Positions 1 through 7,554 of a DNA stretch of 64,000 nucleotides are shown here, piece after piece. Made by a program: the position numbers and the translations under genes. The stretch lies in contig JANSXE010000015.1 of assembly GCA_024743195.1 (NCBI GenBank), positions 1 through 64,000 on the forward strand, given 5' to 3'. The notes beneath the pieces were generated by a model. It worked only from the letters and a program-made list of their open reading frames with translations, ran no database searches and was not told the origin of the DNA. The DNA comes from Alphaproteobacteria bacterium. GTDB taxonomy: Bacteria; Pseudomonadota; Alphaproteobacteria; UBA8366; Aestuariispiraceae. Positions within the stretch are counted from its first letter, which is position 1; every line of letters starts with the position of its first letter.

Positions 1-2
1 AC

Positions 3-86
3 AACGAGGTTCGCCCTCACAGCGCCATCGGCAACAAACCGCCGATCGCTCTGCTCTCTGGCTCATGCGGGCAATTGCCCGCATGA
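3..86 (+). CDS. IS3-family transposase OrfB, C-terminal fragment
   Basis: Only the last 27 codons plus the TGA stop are inside the window. They read NEVRPHSAIGNKPPIALLSG and onward. The N-E-V-R-P-H-S-A-[IL]-G block is the signature at the end of the DDE integrase domain of IS3 OrfB transposases. The missing upstream part would carry the HTH (OrfA) and the DDE residues. The codons before the stop form one half of a perfect palindrome. The family assignment is firm; the subgroup is not. Confidence 0.75.
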   Translation, partial: NEVRPHSAIGNKPPIALLSGSCGQLPA

Positions 87-90
87 GCCA
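59..90. repeat. 32-bp perfect palindrome over the transposase stop codon
   Basis: Arms TGGCTCATGCGGGCAA and TTGCCCGCATGAGCCA are exact reverse complements with no spacer. The right arm contains the transposase TGA stop (84-86). There is no downstream T-run, so it is not a canonical intrinsic terminator. In RNA it would form a strong hairpin that could limit transcription through the IS end. Confidence 0.7.
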
Positions 91-216
91 TAACCCCGGA
101 AAATCACCCAGCCGGGTGGTCCAAAAACGGGGAGCAGCTCACTCAGGTGACGGACTCTACCTTAAAACGGCGGAGAAAACGGGTCGCAGGTCAGCACGTC
201 ACCGTTTAGACGAAAT

Positions 217-251
217 GAGGGCCCGCCGGGGAATTTCCCGAGCGGGTCCTC
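217..251 (-). terminator. Imperfect hairpin downstream of the restriction-like operon
   Basis: GAGG-G-CCCGC at 217-226 pairs with GCGGG-T-CCTC at 242-251 (one G-U pair), and CGGG/CCCG pair inside. It lies about 55 nt beyond the stop of the helicase gene on the minus strand. It has no clear U-tract, so termination is only a guess. Nothing else recognisable is in 142-306. Confidence 0.3.
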
Positions 252-306
252 AACCTCGTTGGGATTGAGTCAGAGCGCCGCTTTGGGGCTCGTCTGGCGG
301 CAACCG

Positions 307-2796
307 CTAAGCTGCGGAAAACTCATCCACCGTAATGACGGTGTCAAATAGGCCGATTTCATCGGTATCGTGCTTCGTAAACCCAGCGTAATTGAGGCTG
401 GAATCCTCGTATCTCTTAAACTTATAGACCGCATCATTCATGAGCGTGCTATTGAACACATCTAGGCTTACAAGAAGCTCAAAGTCTTTTACGTCTAGAC
501 CGGTGACCTTCTTAAATAGGCCCGGCTCAAGCTGCGTGATTACATCCTTGAGACTTCTTTCGCGATAGTCAGTAAGATACATGAAAACAGGCACGCGGGT
601 CGCAAACTTAATCAGCTTTTCCTGAACCTGTTTTCTAAGACTCTTATACTCTTTTTCTTCATCAGAAAGTTGCTTTCGTTCTTTCTTTGAGAGATCCCTT
701 TCGTTTGCCTCTTTTTTGAGCTTCTTTATTTTATCTGATTTGTTGATGATCGTCTCGATGTCCGAGTTAAGCGTTCGGAAGCCTTCTATGCTCATAAGGG
801 CCGCCATGGCCTTCTCGTTTTTCAGCAGGCGCGACAACGTGGCGTTATCGACATTCACCAGGAGCGCGCTCTCCCACCTTCTAGCGAGCAGCGTCGCGGA
901 CGTGCCGCTCATGGCCATATCCAGGATTGCGGCCGCATCGAGCTGCTTCATGGAGCTCCCGTCGTAAGCGAGCACCGGGAGGAAGTCGATGAACTCTTCG
1001 ACCTTCTTCTCTGGGTTGCTCTCTCCTACGTTTAGCCGGCAGCTGTAATCCGCAATTTGGATCAAGGCCCTGTTGGGCGAGAAATCAAAAACGTAGCATT
1101 CCTTCTTAATGATCTCTGTGCGATTTGGCGTATCGCCATCTGGATTTTTGATTGTCCAAGGAGTTTGAACGCGAAATGCCGCCTGAAAGTATGTCTCAGG
1201 GCTCGACGAATTTCGCAGCATAAAGATGCCGGTCCAGGGTTTGACCGATACCCCAGTTGTTAGCTTTCCGCACGAGAGCGTAATGGTCTTGCTCTTCAGT
1301 GGGTCGTCCATGGCCGCCAGCACCGGCTCTAGCGCCTTTACGCCCATACCAGCGCCGGCGCCGGCTGCCACAACGACCCTGTAGTCGTGGAAGAAGGTGT
1401 TCTGGCTCTCTGCCAGCAGGTTCCGCATTGCCTCACATGATGAGACAGACGGCAGAAACCAAAAGGTATGGTTCAGGACACTCAGAAGGCGGCTATCTGC
1501 GAACGGAAGCGGAGGCTTCTTCGCGCCGAGTTTCAGGTGATCATTCGTGGTCGGTAAGTGCGAGCCTCTGATGAGGTCGAGCCACTTTTGAACCTCGTCC
1601 TTGAACTTGAACTCGGCATCCTTTCCACGTCCTGTCGCTGAAAAAAATGCGTTTAGGTCAAAGCTGTCGAACTCTCCACCTTCCGCGACCGACGCAATGT
1701 CGTCCGGAAGCTGATAGGTCATGAGCACCATTCTTGGAAGGGAGGCATAGGGATTTTGCGGTCCCTGCCACTCAGCCTTCCGCTTTTGCTCATCGGAATA
1801 GGTCCAGTTGAAAATCTGTTCTTCAATGAACTCTCCAGACTCGATAGCCCGGAAGGGCGTTCCAGAGAGATACAGGTAGGCGCTCGTGGTGATCGGCAGG
1901 TTACCTTCGTCGAAGTATTCGATTGCCTCCCCGATCTGGGCCTTCCGTTCGTTGCTGTCTTCGCCCTCGAAGAGCTCTTTTGCGCGCTCCCGCCAGGCGC
2001 CGTAGTGATACTCGTCAAAGATCACGCAATCCCAATTGATTGTATGCACCCACTCGTTCTTTGGTTTGATGCCGCCGGCGCTGTTCTTGCCGAGATAATC
2101 CTGAAAAGAGCCAAAGCAGACAAACGGCTTGCTGGTATCAATGTCGTCAAAGCTTTTTCCGCCGCGTGAAATGAATTGCCAGCCCTCAAAATCAACGTGT
2201 GTCAGCAGATCTTCTTCCCAGGCGCTCTGCACCGCCGGCTTGAATGTAAGCACAAGCAGCTTCTTCCATCCCATTCGTTTCGCGAGCTGATACGTTGCAA
2301 AGGTTTTCCCAAATCGCATCTTCGCGTTCCATAGGAAGTGCGGCGTCTGATCTGATGCTTCTTTTTGATAGGTTTCGATATATGCAGCCGTCTTCTCTAC
2401 CGCTTCGTGCTGTTCTGGGCGCATATCAAAAGAGAGACTGCGCCCGATCGAAGCTTCTTCACCGCGAGCCAACGCGTTGATCGCGCCGACCACGTCCTTC
2501 GCTCTGCAGCGAAACCATTCGCCCGCAGGATTCGAGAAGCCACCTTTCCTGAGGAGCCGATGGACATCCTTGTCCGAAAAGACTGACCCGTCGTTCCGCA
2601 TCGCGGATTCCTCAAGGACGATCTTGTACGGGGCTTCGCCGGGACGAAGGGTGGGGTACTGCTGCGCGACGCGAGTACGAACATCCTGCGTCGTGAAGCC
2701 AACCTTCAGAAGGCCCTCGTACTCGGGATTGGTGTCCACGTAGGCATATATCTTTGGCTCAACGTCCGGGCGGCCCGGGAAGAAGTCCTTGGCCAT
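307..2796 (-). CDS. GIY-YIG nuclease domain fused to SF2 (DEAD/DEAH-like) helicase
   Basis: Predicted DNA translocase/nuclease of a restriction or defence cassette. Residues 10-110 resemble the T5orf172/GIY-YIG fold (KIYAYV, LLKVGFT, later GEWFRC). A helicase core follows, with a Walker A-like MRFGKTFA near residue 160, motif II DEYH near 260, motif III SGTPFRA near 310, and a C-terminal RecA-like half with TGVSVKPW and ETYFQAAFRVQTPW (motif V/VI region). The last 200 residues are charged and partly coiled coil (KKLKKEANERDLSKKERKQL). The ATG at 2796 is preferred to the GTG at 2799 because GGAG sits 8 nt before it and the upstream stop overlaps as TGATG. It is last in a four-gene minus-strand operon. 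Family ties are to Res/type III-like helicases; the target is unknown. Confidence 0.8.
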   Translation of the reverse strand: MAKDFFPGRPDVEPKIYAYVDTNPEYEGLLKVGFTTQDVRTRVAQQYPTLRPGEAPYKIVLEESAMRNDGSVFSDKDVHRLLRKGGFSNPAGEWFRCRAKDVVGAINALARGEEASIGRSLSFDMRPEQHEAVEKTAAYIETYQKEASDQTPHFLWNAKMRFGKTFATYQLAKRMGWKKLLVLTFKPAVQSAWEEDLLTHVDFEGWQFISRGGKSFDDIDTSKPFVCFGSFQDYLGKNSAGGIKPKNEWVHTINWDCVIFDEYHYGAWRERAKELFEGEDSNERKAQIGEAIEYFDEGNLPITTSAYLYLSGTPFRAIESGEFIEEQIFNWTYSDEQKRKAEWQGPQNPYASLPRMVLMTYQLPDDIASVAEGGEFDSFDLNAFFSATGRGKDAEFKFKDEVQKWLDLIRGSHLPTTNDHLKLGAKKPPLPFADSRLLSVLNHTFWFLPSVSSCEAMRNLLAESQNTFFHDYRVVVAAGAGAGMGVKALEPVLAAMDDPLKSKTITLSCGKLTTGVSVKPWTGIFMLRNSSSPETYFQAAFRVQTPWTIKNPDGDTPNRTEIIKKECYVFDFSPNRALIQIADYSCRLNVGESNPEKKVEEFIDFLPVLAYDGSSMKQLDAAAILDMAMSGTSATLLARRWESALLVNVDNATLSRLLKNEKAMAALMSIEGFRTLNSDIETIINKSDKIKKLKKEANERDLSKKERKQLSDEEKEYKSLRKQVQEKLIKFATRVPVFMYLTDYRERSLKDVITQLEPGLFKKVTGLDVKDFELLVSLDVFNSTLMNDAVYKFKRYEDSSLNYAGFTKHDTDEIGLFDTVITVDEFSAA

Positions 2797-4316
2797 CACG
2801 CGTTCTCCATGGGAGCGACCATGTACTCGACGAACTCAATCTCCGTCTCTGTCAGGCCGTATCGCTCATAGAGCTGCCCATCTGTCCAGTGACGATCCAG
2901 CGGAACGAGCGGTACAAAGGCGTACACATCTCTAGAAGCATGCTGAGCGGCCTTCCGGAGCGATACAAGGAACCGGGCGAAGCGAGTTCGTAGATAACTT
3001 GCGCAGAACTCCGCTCCTTCTCGGGCCTCGAACCGACCCGCAACCACGTAGGTCTCCGTGCAGATCTCCCCAGGGCCAGCTATTTTCGGATTGCTCAGGA
3101 ACTTGGTTTCCACAGCGGCGCTCGTTCCTTGAACGGCCGACATCAAAACCTTCCAATCGTCGATCCAGTCAGTGTTTTGAGGTATTTCGGTTCGCTCGAC
3201 CCAGGACACACGCTGGGATCCATAAAGCTTGATTGGATCCTCTAGGCCTTTGGAGCTCGCAGCGCCATGAAAATTGGTTCGAAAGCCAAAGGGTTTGGAC
3301 CGCGAGACAATGGTATCGAAAGTCCCCTCCGGCCGGCCACCGTCGCGAAACGCCTTTACCTTCTCGAGGATCGAAACCGCCTCATTGCGGCGCACCAAGA
3401 CGTCGTACTGGTCAAGGTAACGCTCCATAGGTTCGCCAAGCGGCTTACCATCCCACATGGTTTGCACAGTGCATTTGCCGCTGTGGTTCTTGTCCCAAAG
3501 GAAGTAGCAAATGCCGCCGCGGATCTTCACGCCAGGGAAGGCGTCGTATAGCTTTGGATAATCGACGAGCTTACGGAGCCTTCGGTCGCTCAGCATGTCA
3601 GCCCGGAAGCCATCGAGGCCCTTGCCCCCTGAGTACCATCGAGCAGGAATGACCATTGCCAGATACGACGGGTTCAGCCGCTTAGCTTGCTCGACGAACT
3701 TATGATAGATCGGTGTGGCGCTCGCTCCATGACCGCCGTCGGACAGTTGGTACGGGGGATTGCCGATAATTACGTCGAACTTCACGTCGAAGAGCTCCTC
3801 TGGATGGTCTTCATGTATCAATAGGTACGCGTAGTTCTCGAGGCCTTCGCCACGGTCGTATTCTGACTGGCTCGCACCGCAGTATGAACACTTGCCGTCA
3901 CGCCATACGTGCGCCCGGTTCTCATAGAGTATGTTGCCGGCCTCATCGTCAAAAGAAGAGCAAATTGAATATTTTCCATTGGCAAATTTCGAACAGTATA
4001 ATGTTCTACGAGAAAGAAGCGCGGTAAGTTCAGTAAGAGCGATGCCATATAGTTGTTTTGAAAGTATGTGGTTTAGCCTTTCCTCAACATCTGGGATTTT
4101 TTCCTCTAACCCCTTATTCAGCCGCTTTGTAATTTCGCGCAGAAACACTCCGGTTTTAGAAAATGGATCTAGAAAGCGCGCATCAGGGTTTGACCATAGC
4201 TCCACGGGCAATTCATCGAGCATACGGTTAGCGAATGCCGGCGGTGTGAAGACCTCATCGTTGCTCAGGTTTGCCAGACACGTCAGCACATCGGGGTTGT
4301 AGCTTTCCCTCAGCAT
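2796..4316 (-). CDS. Eco57I-like N6-adenine methyltransferase subunit (NPPY-containing)
   Basis: A 506-aa protein of the adenine-specific DNA methyltransferase fold. Near residue 49 it has an aberrant motif I, DPFSKTGVFL, where DPACGTGxF is usual. Near residue 184 it carries a clear catalytic motif IV, GNPPYQL. A CSYC knuckle lies between them, and the C-terminal 250 residues look like an Eco57I/TaqI-type target-recognition region. The N-terminus (EVFTPPAFANRMLDE) resembles that of the upstream 216-aa protein, so the two look like paralogues, one keeping the SAM motif and the other the catalytic motif. It overlaps that gene by 7 nt and the helicase gene by 3 nt, implying translational coupling. 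It probably modifies DNA in complex with its partner; restriction activity would come from the GIY-YIG/helicase protein. Confidence 0.75.
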   Translation of the reverse strand: MLRESYNPDVLTCLANLSNDEVFTPPAFANRMLDELPVELWSNPDARFLDPFSKTGVFLREITKRLNKGLEEKIPDVEERLNHILSKQLYGIALTELTALLSRRTLYCSKFANGKYSICSSFDDEAGNILYENRAHVWRDGKCSYCGASQSEYDRGEGLENYAYLLIHEDHPEELFDVKFDVIIGNPPYQLSDGGHGASATPIYHKFVEQAKRLNPSYLAMVIPARWYSGGKGLDGFRADMLSDRRLRKLVDYPKLYDAFPGVKIRGGICYFLWDKNHSGKCTVQTMWDGKPLGEPMERYLDQYDVLVRRNEAVSILEKVKAFRDGGRPEGTFDTIVSRSKPFGFRTNFHGAASSKGLEDPIKLYGSQRVSWVERTEIPQNTDWIDDWKVLMSAVQGTSAAVETKFLSNPKIAGPGEICTETYVVAGRFEAREGAEFCASYLRTRFARFLVSLRKAAQHASRDVYAFVPLVPLDRHWTDGQLYERYGLTETEIEFVEYMVAPMENA

Positions 4317-4960
4317 TGGTCCGCGATCTCCATGAAGTCGATCAGAGGGTACTCACGCACGGGTTTTGGAAGGAAGGCCGCCTCTCCAAGGTCCGAGAAG
4401 AGCCCGTGATCATCGCCCGGGTGACCGGACATCAGATGGGCGAGTTTGTACTCCCTGCGCTTAATCTTCCGACCGTTCACGGCCGTCCATTCTGTGAAAA
4501 CGATGGGCTCTTCACTGCCATCAGCGCGGCGCATCGACAGCGCGTCACCCCAAAGGATGTTCGTTTCCAAAATCACCCTAGCGATTTGAAGAACCGCTTC
4601 TTTAATCGAGGAGCCAAAATGACGAGCGTAATTCTCGGAAAATACTTCAAACAGTCTCTCCCTACACTCCTCAACATTATCGAAAAGAATATCAACGCCA
4701 TAAATGCTAGAAAGTGCGATGATTGAGTATCTCTCGTATTCAACTTGTGATTTTCGATACCGATTTGCCACCGTTGCGAGCTTTCTCTCAAGAACGGGGC
4801 ACAGAAAGTTTCCTGTACCGCAGGCGGGCTCAAGGAATCGGGAATCTACTCGATGGGCCTCATGCTCAACGAGATCCAGCATCGCATTAACTTCACGGCT
4901 CGATGTGAACACCTCACCATGGGCGACGACACGATTCCTGTGTTTGATCTGCGGTGACAT
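4310..4960 (-). CDS. SAM-binding methyltransferase-like subunit (motif I only)
   Basis: A 216-aa protein with an intact SAM-binding motif I, FLEPACGTGNF, at residues 42-52 and a downstream ILWGDAL block. It has no NPPY catalytic motif, because the chain ends before that point. It starts with VFTSSREVNAMLDL, matching the first helix of the next gene product. The ATG at 4960 has AGGGA about 6 nt upstream. The stop overlaps the next start by 7 nt. Either it is the SAM-binding half of a split methyltransferase or it is an ancestral single gene broken in two; the conserved overlap and clean ends favour a real subunit. Confidence 0.7.
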   Translation of the reverse strand: MSPQIKHRNRVVAHGEVFTSSREVNAMLDLVEHEAHRVDSRFLEPACGTGNFLCPVLERKLATVANRYRKSQVEYERYSIIALSSIYGVDILFDNVEECRERLFEVFSENYARHFGSSIKEAVLQIARVILETNILWGDALSMRRADGSEEPIVFTEWTAVNGRKIKRREYKLAHLMSGHPGDDHGLFSDLGEAAFLPKPVREYPLIDFMEIADQC

Positions 4961-5026
4961 AAGCGTCCCTATTTAGGCCTGCGGTCTATGTCGGCGACAA
5001 ATCGCTCGGTCTGGCGGAGCCCAAAC

Positions 5027-7384
5027 TTAGCGGTCATCACCGACGTAGTGCGGTGTGTTTTCTGGGTGATTAACGGCCCCCTGTGTCGACTGCTTTTGCC
5101 GTCGCCGTAAATCCGTCCTCTTCTCGGTGAGCTTTTCATAGAGACGGGTTCCATAGACCTCCCAAGGCTGCGACAGGACGTGAATGATATCCGGCGCCTT
5201 CGGCTCCTCCCCGGGCCTGACCTGATGAATGCCATGCCTCATCGCCGGCGTGAGCTTTACAATCTTCGCGCGTTGTGGGGAGAAGGCCTCCACCCTTTCG
5301 TCGCTCCATGGCACGCGAGCCATGCGGCGTCTCATCGGTGCGCTCTCCATCGCTTCCGCCTTCTCAATCGTATCCGTTTCAAACTGGCGCAGCTCTAAGA
5401 AGTTGTAATGTACGCGGTAGATGTTGAGAAGGGCGACCAGCACCCGAGGATTAAAGAGGTTGCCCTGGATGTAGGTGCCACTCATGCTCCCTCCGCCATG
5501 ACTGCTGCGATCGGTCGGGGAGAGCCGCGCCCTGATGCTGTTGAAGAACGTGTCGACCGGCTGCAAGGTGGCTGTGTCCAGCGCGCCCGAGACGAAAGCT
5601 CGAAGACGACGCTCCTCCATGCGCTCATGGGCGGACGGCGACGAGGCTGGGAGGATGTCCAGAACGTCACCCTCCCTTTTCGCATAGTCGCGAAACCACT
5701 TTGGACCCATTGCGATCCCTACGATCTTCGCTGGCTCATAAAAGGTTGAGACCGGCGACGAAAACCAGCGCGCGCTGGCGTATCCCGGACCGCCGAATGA
5801 CGTGGAGATTGATTTCTCCTCAACCATGGCGTCAGCGATGAAGGCCTTCCGATGATCGAGCATTCGGCCGGTGAGCCCCTTTGATCGGAACCAGTCTCGA
5901 AACCGCTTTCGATACTGATTTACTCGCTGACCTCGCTCACCTTTCGAAAGGTTCTTCTCTGGAAGGTGGGTGACGATCCATCGGAATTTGTCCAACTCGA
6001 TCTCCCGCCGGAAAATCAGAGGGAGAAAGCGCACCAGCGTCCCGTTCGCATCCGTGTAGAGAGTGTAGTCCCCCGGACCAAGCTCTTCCCTTAACGCGGC
6101 GAAATGGGCCGCCAGGCTATAGACAGACGAGATGATCGCGCCCTGAAACGGGGACCGATAATCGCGTTCGCTACGTTTGATGTTGTAGTACTCCCGATAG
6201 ATGCGGCGGACCCTCGCATACTTTCGGTTGGCCATCTCCATCAGGTGCGCCCTGCGATCAGGATCGACAATCGTTCTGACCTCCCGCTCACGGAAAATCG
6301 CGATCTGGTGCAATGCTGAGGCGTAGAAGAGGTGCTCATGAAAACGAGCGGTCGGCCTTTGAAAGGACATGAGCGGCCGCCGGAATGTCCGCCCGCTCTT
6401 TTGGCGATAGATCTTGCTGAGCCTTACCCCACCCCTGGGCGATATCTTCTCCTCAAAGAACTTCAGGGGGTCGACGTCACCATCGAATGTGCAGTCGAGG
6501 CGAAATATGAAGCCGCTTTCGACGTCGGCAGAAGCATGAGCTTGCACGACGGTGTTTCGCGTGTCTTCAGACGTCTCCCAATTGACCAGGAGATCGAGCG
6601 TGTCGTGCGCGATGACGTGGCGCTTAGCCGCCGACCCGACCTCTGTCCTCCGGCGCCATTCGAAAAGCTGCGCCTGCTCATAGGCGAGCAGAACGCGCTC
6701 CATCCAAAAGATGCGATCATAAAGCCGCTGGACACTGATCCCTCTCCCGCGGGCGGCCGTGATAATGCGGATGATGTCGTTAAAGCCCGTTCCATTCGCC
6801 AGGCCGGTAAGGATCGTGCGATTGTCCGCGCTCTTTCGCTGACGCGCAAAGGCTGGAGTATAGGTGAAGCGCGACGTTTTACCACCGTCGCCCTCGCAGC
6901 GGTGAATGAGCTTCACGCCCTTCCCATGGCGGCCGTCGAATACGAAGGAGGGCGGGTCCTGCATGTAGGAGACACCGCACTTCGGACATACTGGTCCGGG
7001 AGCGAGCTTTTGGGGCATGAAAAGGAGACGGCGGAACTCTTCATCGAAGGCTTGGTTCGAAAGAACCGAAGAGTTTGTAGAGCAACATTTGCATTGGATG
7101 GTCCGGGTGTCTCCCCAGGGCACCGCCCGCCTGATGCCGCGTGAAGTCCTGTTTCCATCGGTGTCCGACGTAAGGCCATAAGCTCCAGGCCTCGGGCCCC
7201 CACTGTTGCTCAGCCTGCGAGCCTCTTTGGCCGCCTTGCTCCTGGGGCTCGGTCGACCGAAATCAGGCAACACCCCGAAATTCAAGCAATCTGGGTTCCG
7301 GCAGACGTTCAGCGAAAAATCGCCTATCGCGTCCGGAAGAACCTGATCAAGCGAGAGATTCGGTTCTTTCTTGCCCTTGGTCAT
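5027..7384 (-). CDS. Zinc-ribbon / HTH / DDE-like protein, transposase-like, function unknown
   Basis: A 785-aa protein not assigned with certainty. Two zinc-knuckle clusters are visible (C28, C33, C98, C100-C101; then C133, C136, C163). An HTH-like stretch of about residues 185-240 follows, then an RNase H-like pattern: AHDTLDLLVNW (D261/D264), TLYTDANGTLV (D near 445) and VHYNFLEL (E near 664). This is the order of IS1/IS1595-like transposases, but the protein is about twice their length. It is first in the operon with two methyltransferase-like genes and a nuclease-helicase, 66 nt upstream of the next gene. No terminal inverted repeats around the cassette were found by eye. Alternatives are a domesticated transposase acting as regulator or effector, or a real transposase carrying the other genes as cargo. 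No convincing Shine-Dalgarno precedes the ATG. Confidence 0.5.
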   Translation of the reverse strand: MTKGKKEPNLSLDQVLPDAIGDFSLNVCRNPDCLNFGVLPDFGRPSPRSKAAKEARRLSNSGGPRPGAYGLTSDTDGNRTSRGIRRAVPWGDTRTIQCKCCSTNSSVLSNQAFDEEFRRLLFMPQKLAPGPVCPKCGVSYMQDPPSFVFDGRHGKGVKLIHRCEGDGGKTSRFTYTPAFARQRKSADNRTILTGLANGTGFNDIIRIITAARGRGISVQRLYDRIFWMERVLLAYEQAQLFEWRRRTEVGSAAKRHVIAHDTLDLLVNWETSEDTRNTVVQAHASADVESGFIFRLDCTFDGDVDPLKFFEEKISPRGGVRLSKIYRQKSGRTFRRPLMSFQRPTARFHEHLFYASALHQIAIFREREVRTIVDPDRRAHLMEMANRKYARVRRIYREYYNIKRSERDYRSPFQGAIISSVYSLAAHFAALREELGPGDYTLYTDANGTLVRFLPLIFRREIELDKFRWIVTHLPEKNLSKGERGQRVNQYRKRFRDWFRSKGLTGRMLDHRKAFIADAMVEEKSISTSFGGPGYASARWFSSPVSTFYEPAKIVGIAMGPKWFRDYAKREGDVLDILPASSPSAHERMEERRLRAFVSGALDTATLQPVDTFFNSIRARLSPTDRSSHGGGSMSGTYIQGNLFNPRVLVALLNIYRVHYNFLELRQFETDTIEKAEAMESAPMRRRMARVPWSDERVEAFSPQRAKIVKLTPAMRHGIHQVRPGEEPKAPDIIHVLSQPWEVYGTRLYEKLTEKRTDLRRRQKQSTQGAVNHPENTPHYVGDDR

Positions 7385-7399
7385 ACAAAAGGTTGTATG
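7382..7399. promoter_or_regulatory. Inverted repeat across the start codon of the 785-aa gene
   Basis: CATACAA at 7382-7388 and TTGTATG at 7393-7399 are exact reverse complements with a 4-nt spacer. The left arm contains the ATG (7382-7384, minus strand). It could be an operator or an RNA hairpin limiting initiation of the first gene of the restriction-like operon. Confidence 0.45.
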
Positions 7400-7455
7400 C
7401 CTGTTTTGTTCTCATGGCAAGCTCAATATGTCACATTTAAGTCAATGTTTTTCCA

Positions 7456-7491
7456 AAGAAAAATGACGGCCACCGGAAAGGCGGCCGTCAT
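7456..7491 (-). terminator. Intrinsic terminator of the pcs-mcr transcript
   Basis: On the minus strand, ATGACGGCC (7491-7483) pairs with GGCCGTCAT (7471-7463) and is followed by TTTTTCTTT. It lies about 65 nt beyond the mcr stop. This is the clearest rho-independent terminator in the window. It also marks the junction between the metabolic cluster and the low-GC island. Confidence 0.85.
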
Positions 7492-7554
7492 TATCCCCCA
7501 TAGAACCGAATGCGTCGGGGACGCCCCCGCCGGGCCTTTTTCTTGCTCTTGCGA

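Larger units (their letters stand above)
1..141 (+). mobile_element. Right end of an IS3-family insertion sequence (truncated by window edge)
   Basis: The C-terminal codons of an IS3-type transposase are followed by 55 bp of non-coding sequence. That stretch ends at 141 in CA, and read inward it begins TGAGCTGCTCCCCGTTTTTG, the TG...CA terminus expected of IS3 elements. The left part of the element lies outside the window, so neither the left inverted repeat nor the target duplication can be checked. It marks the edge of the accessory island that carries the restriction-like cassette. Confidence 0.6.

Noticed and set aside
65-268. 67-codon plus-strand frame spanning the IS end
   Set aside because: Starts inside the transposase codons in another frame and crosses the IS terminus; no ribosome site.
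142-7500. Terminal inverted repeats bounding the whole restriction cassette
   Set aside because: I compared the sequence after the IS end with that upstream of the 785-aa gene and saw no matching ends; absence by eye is not proof.
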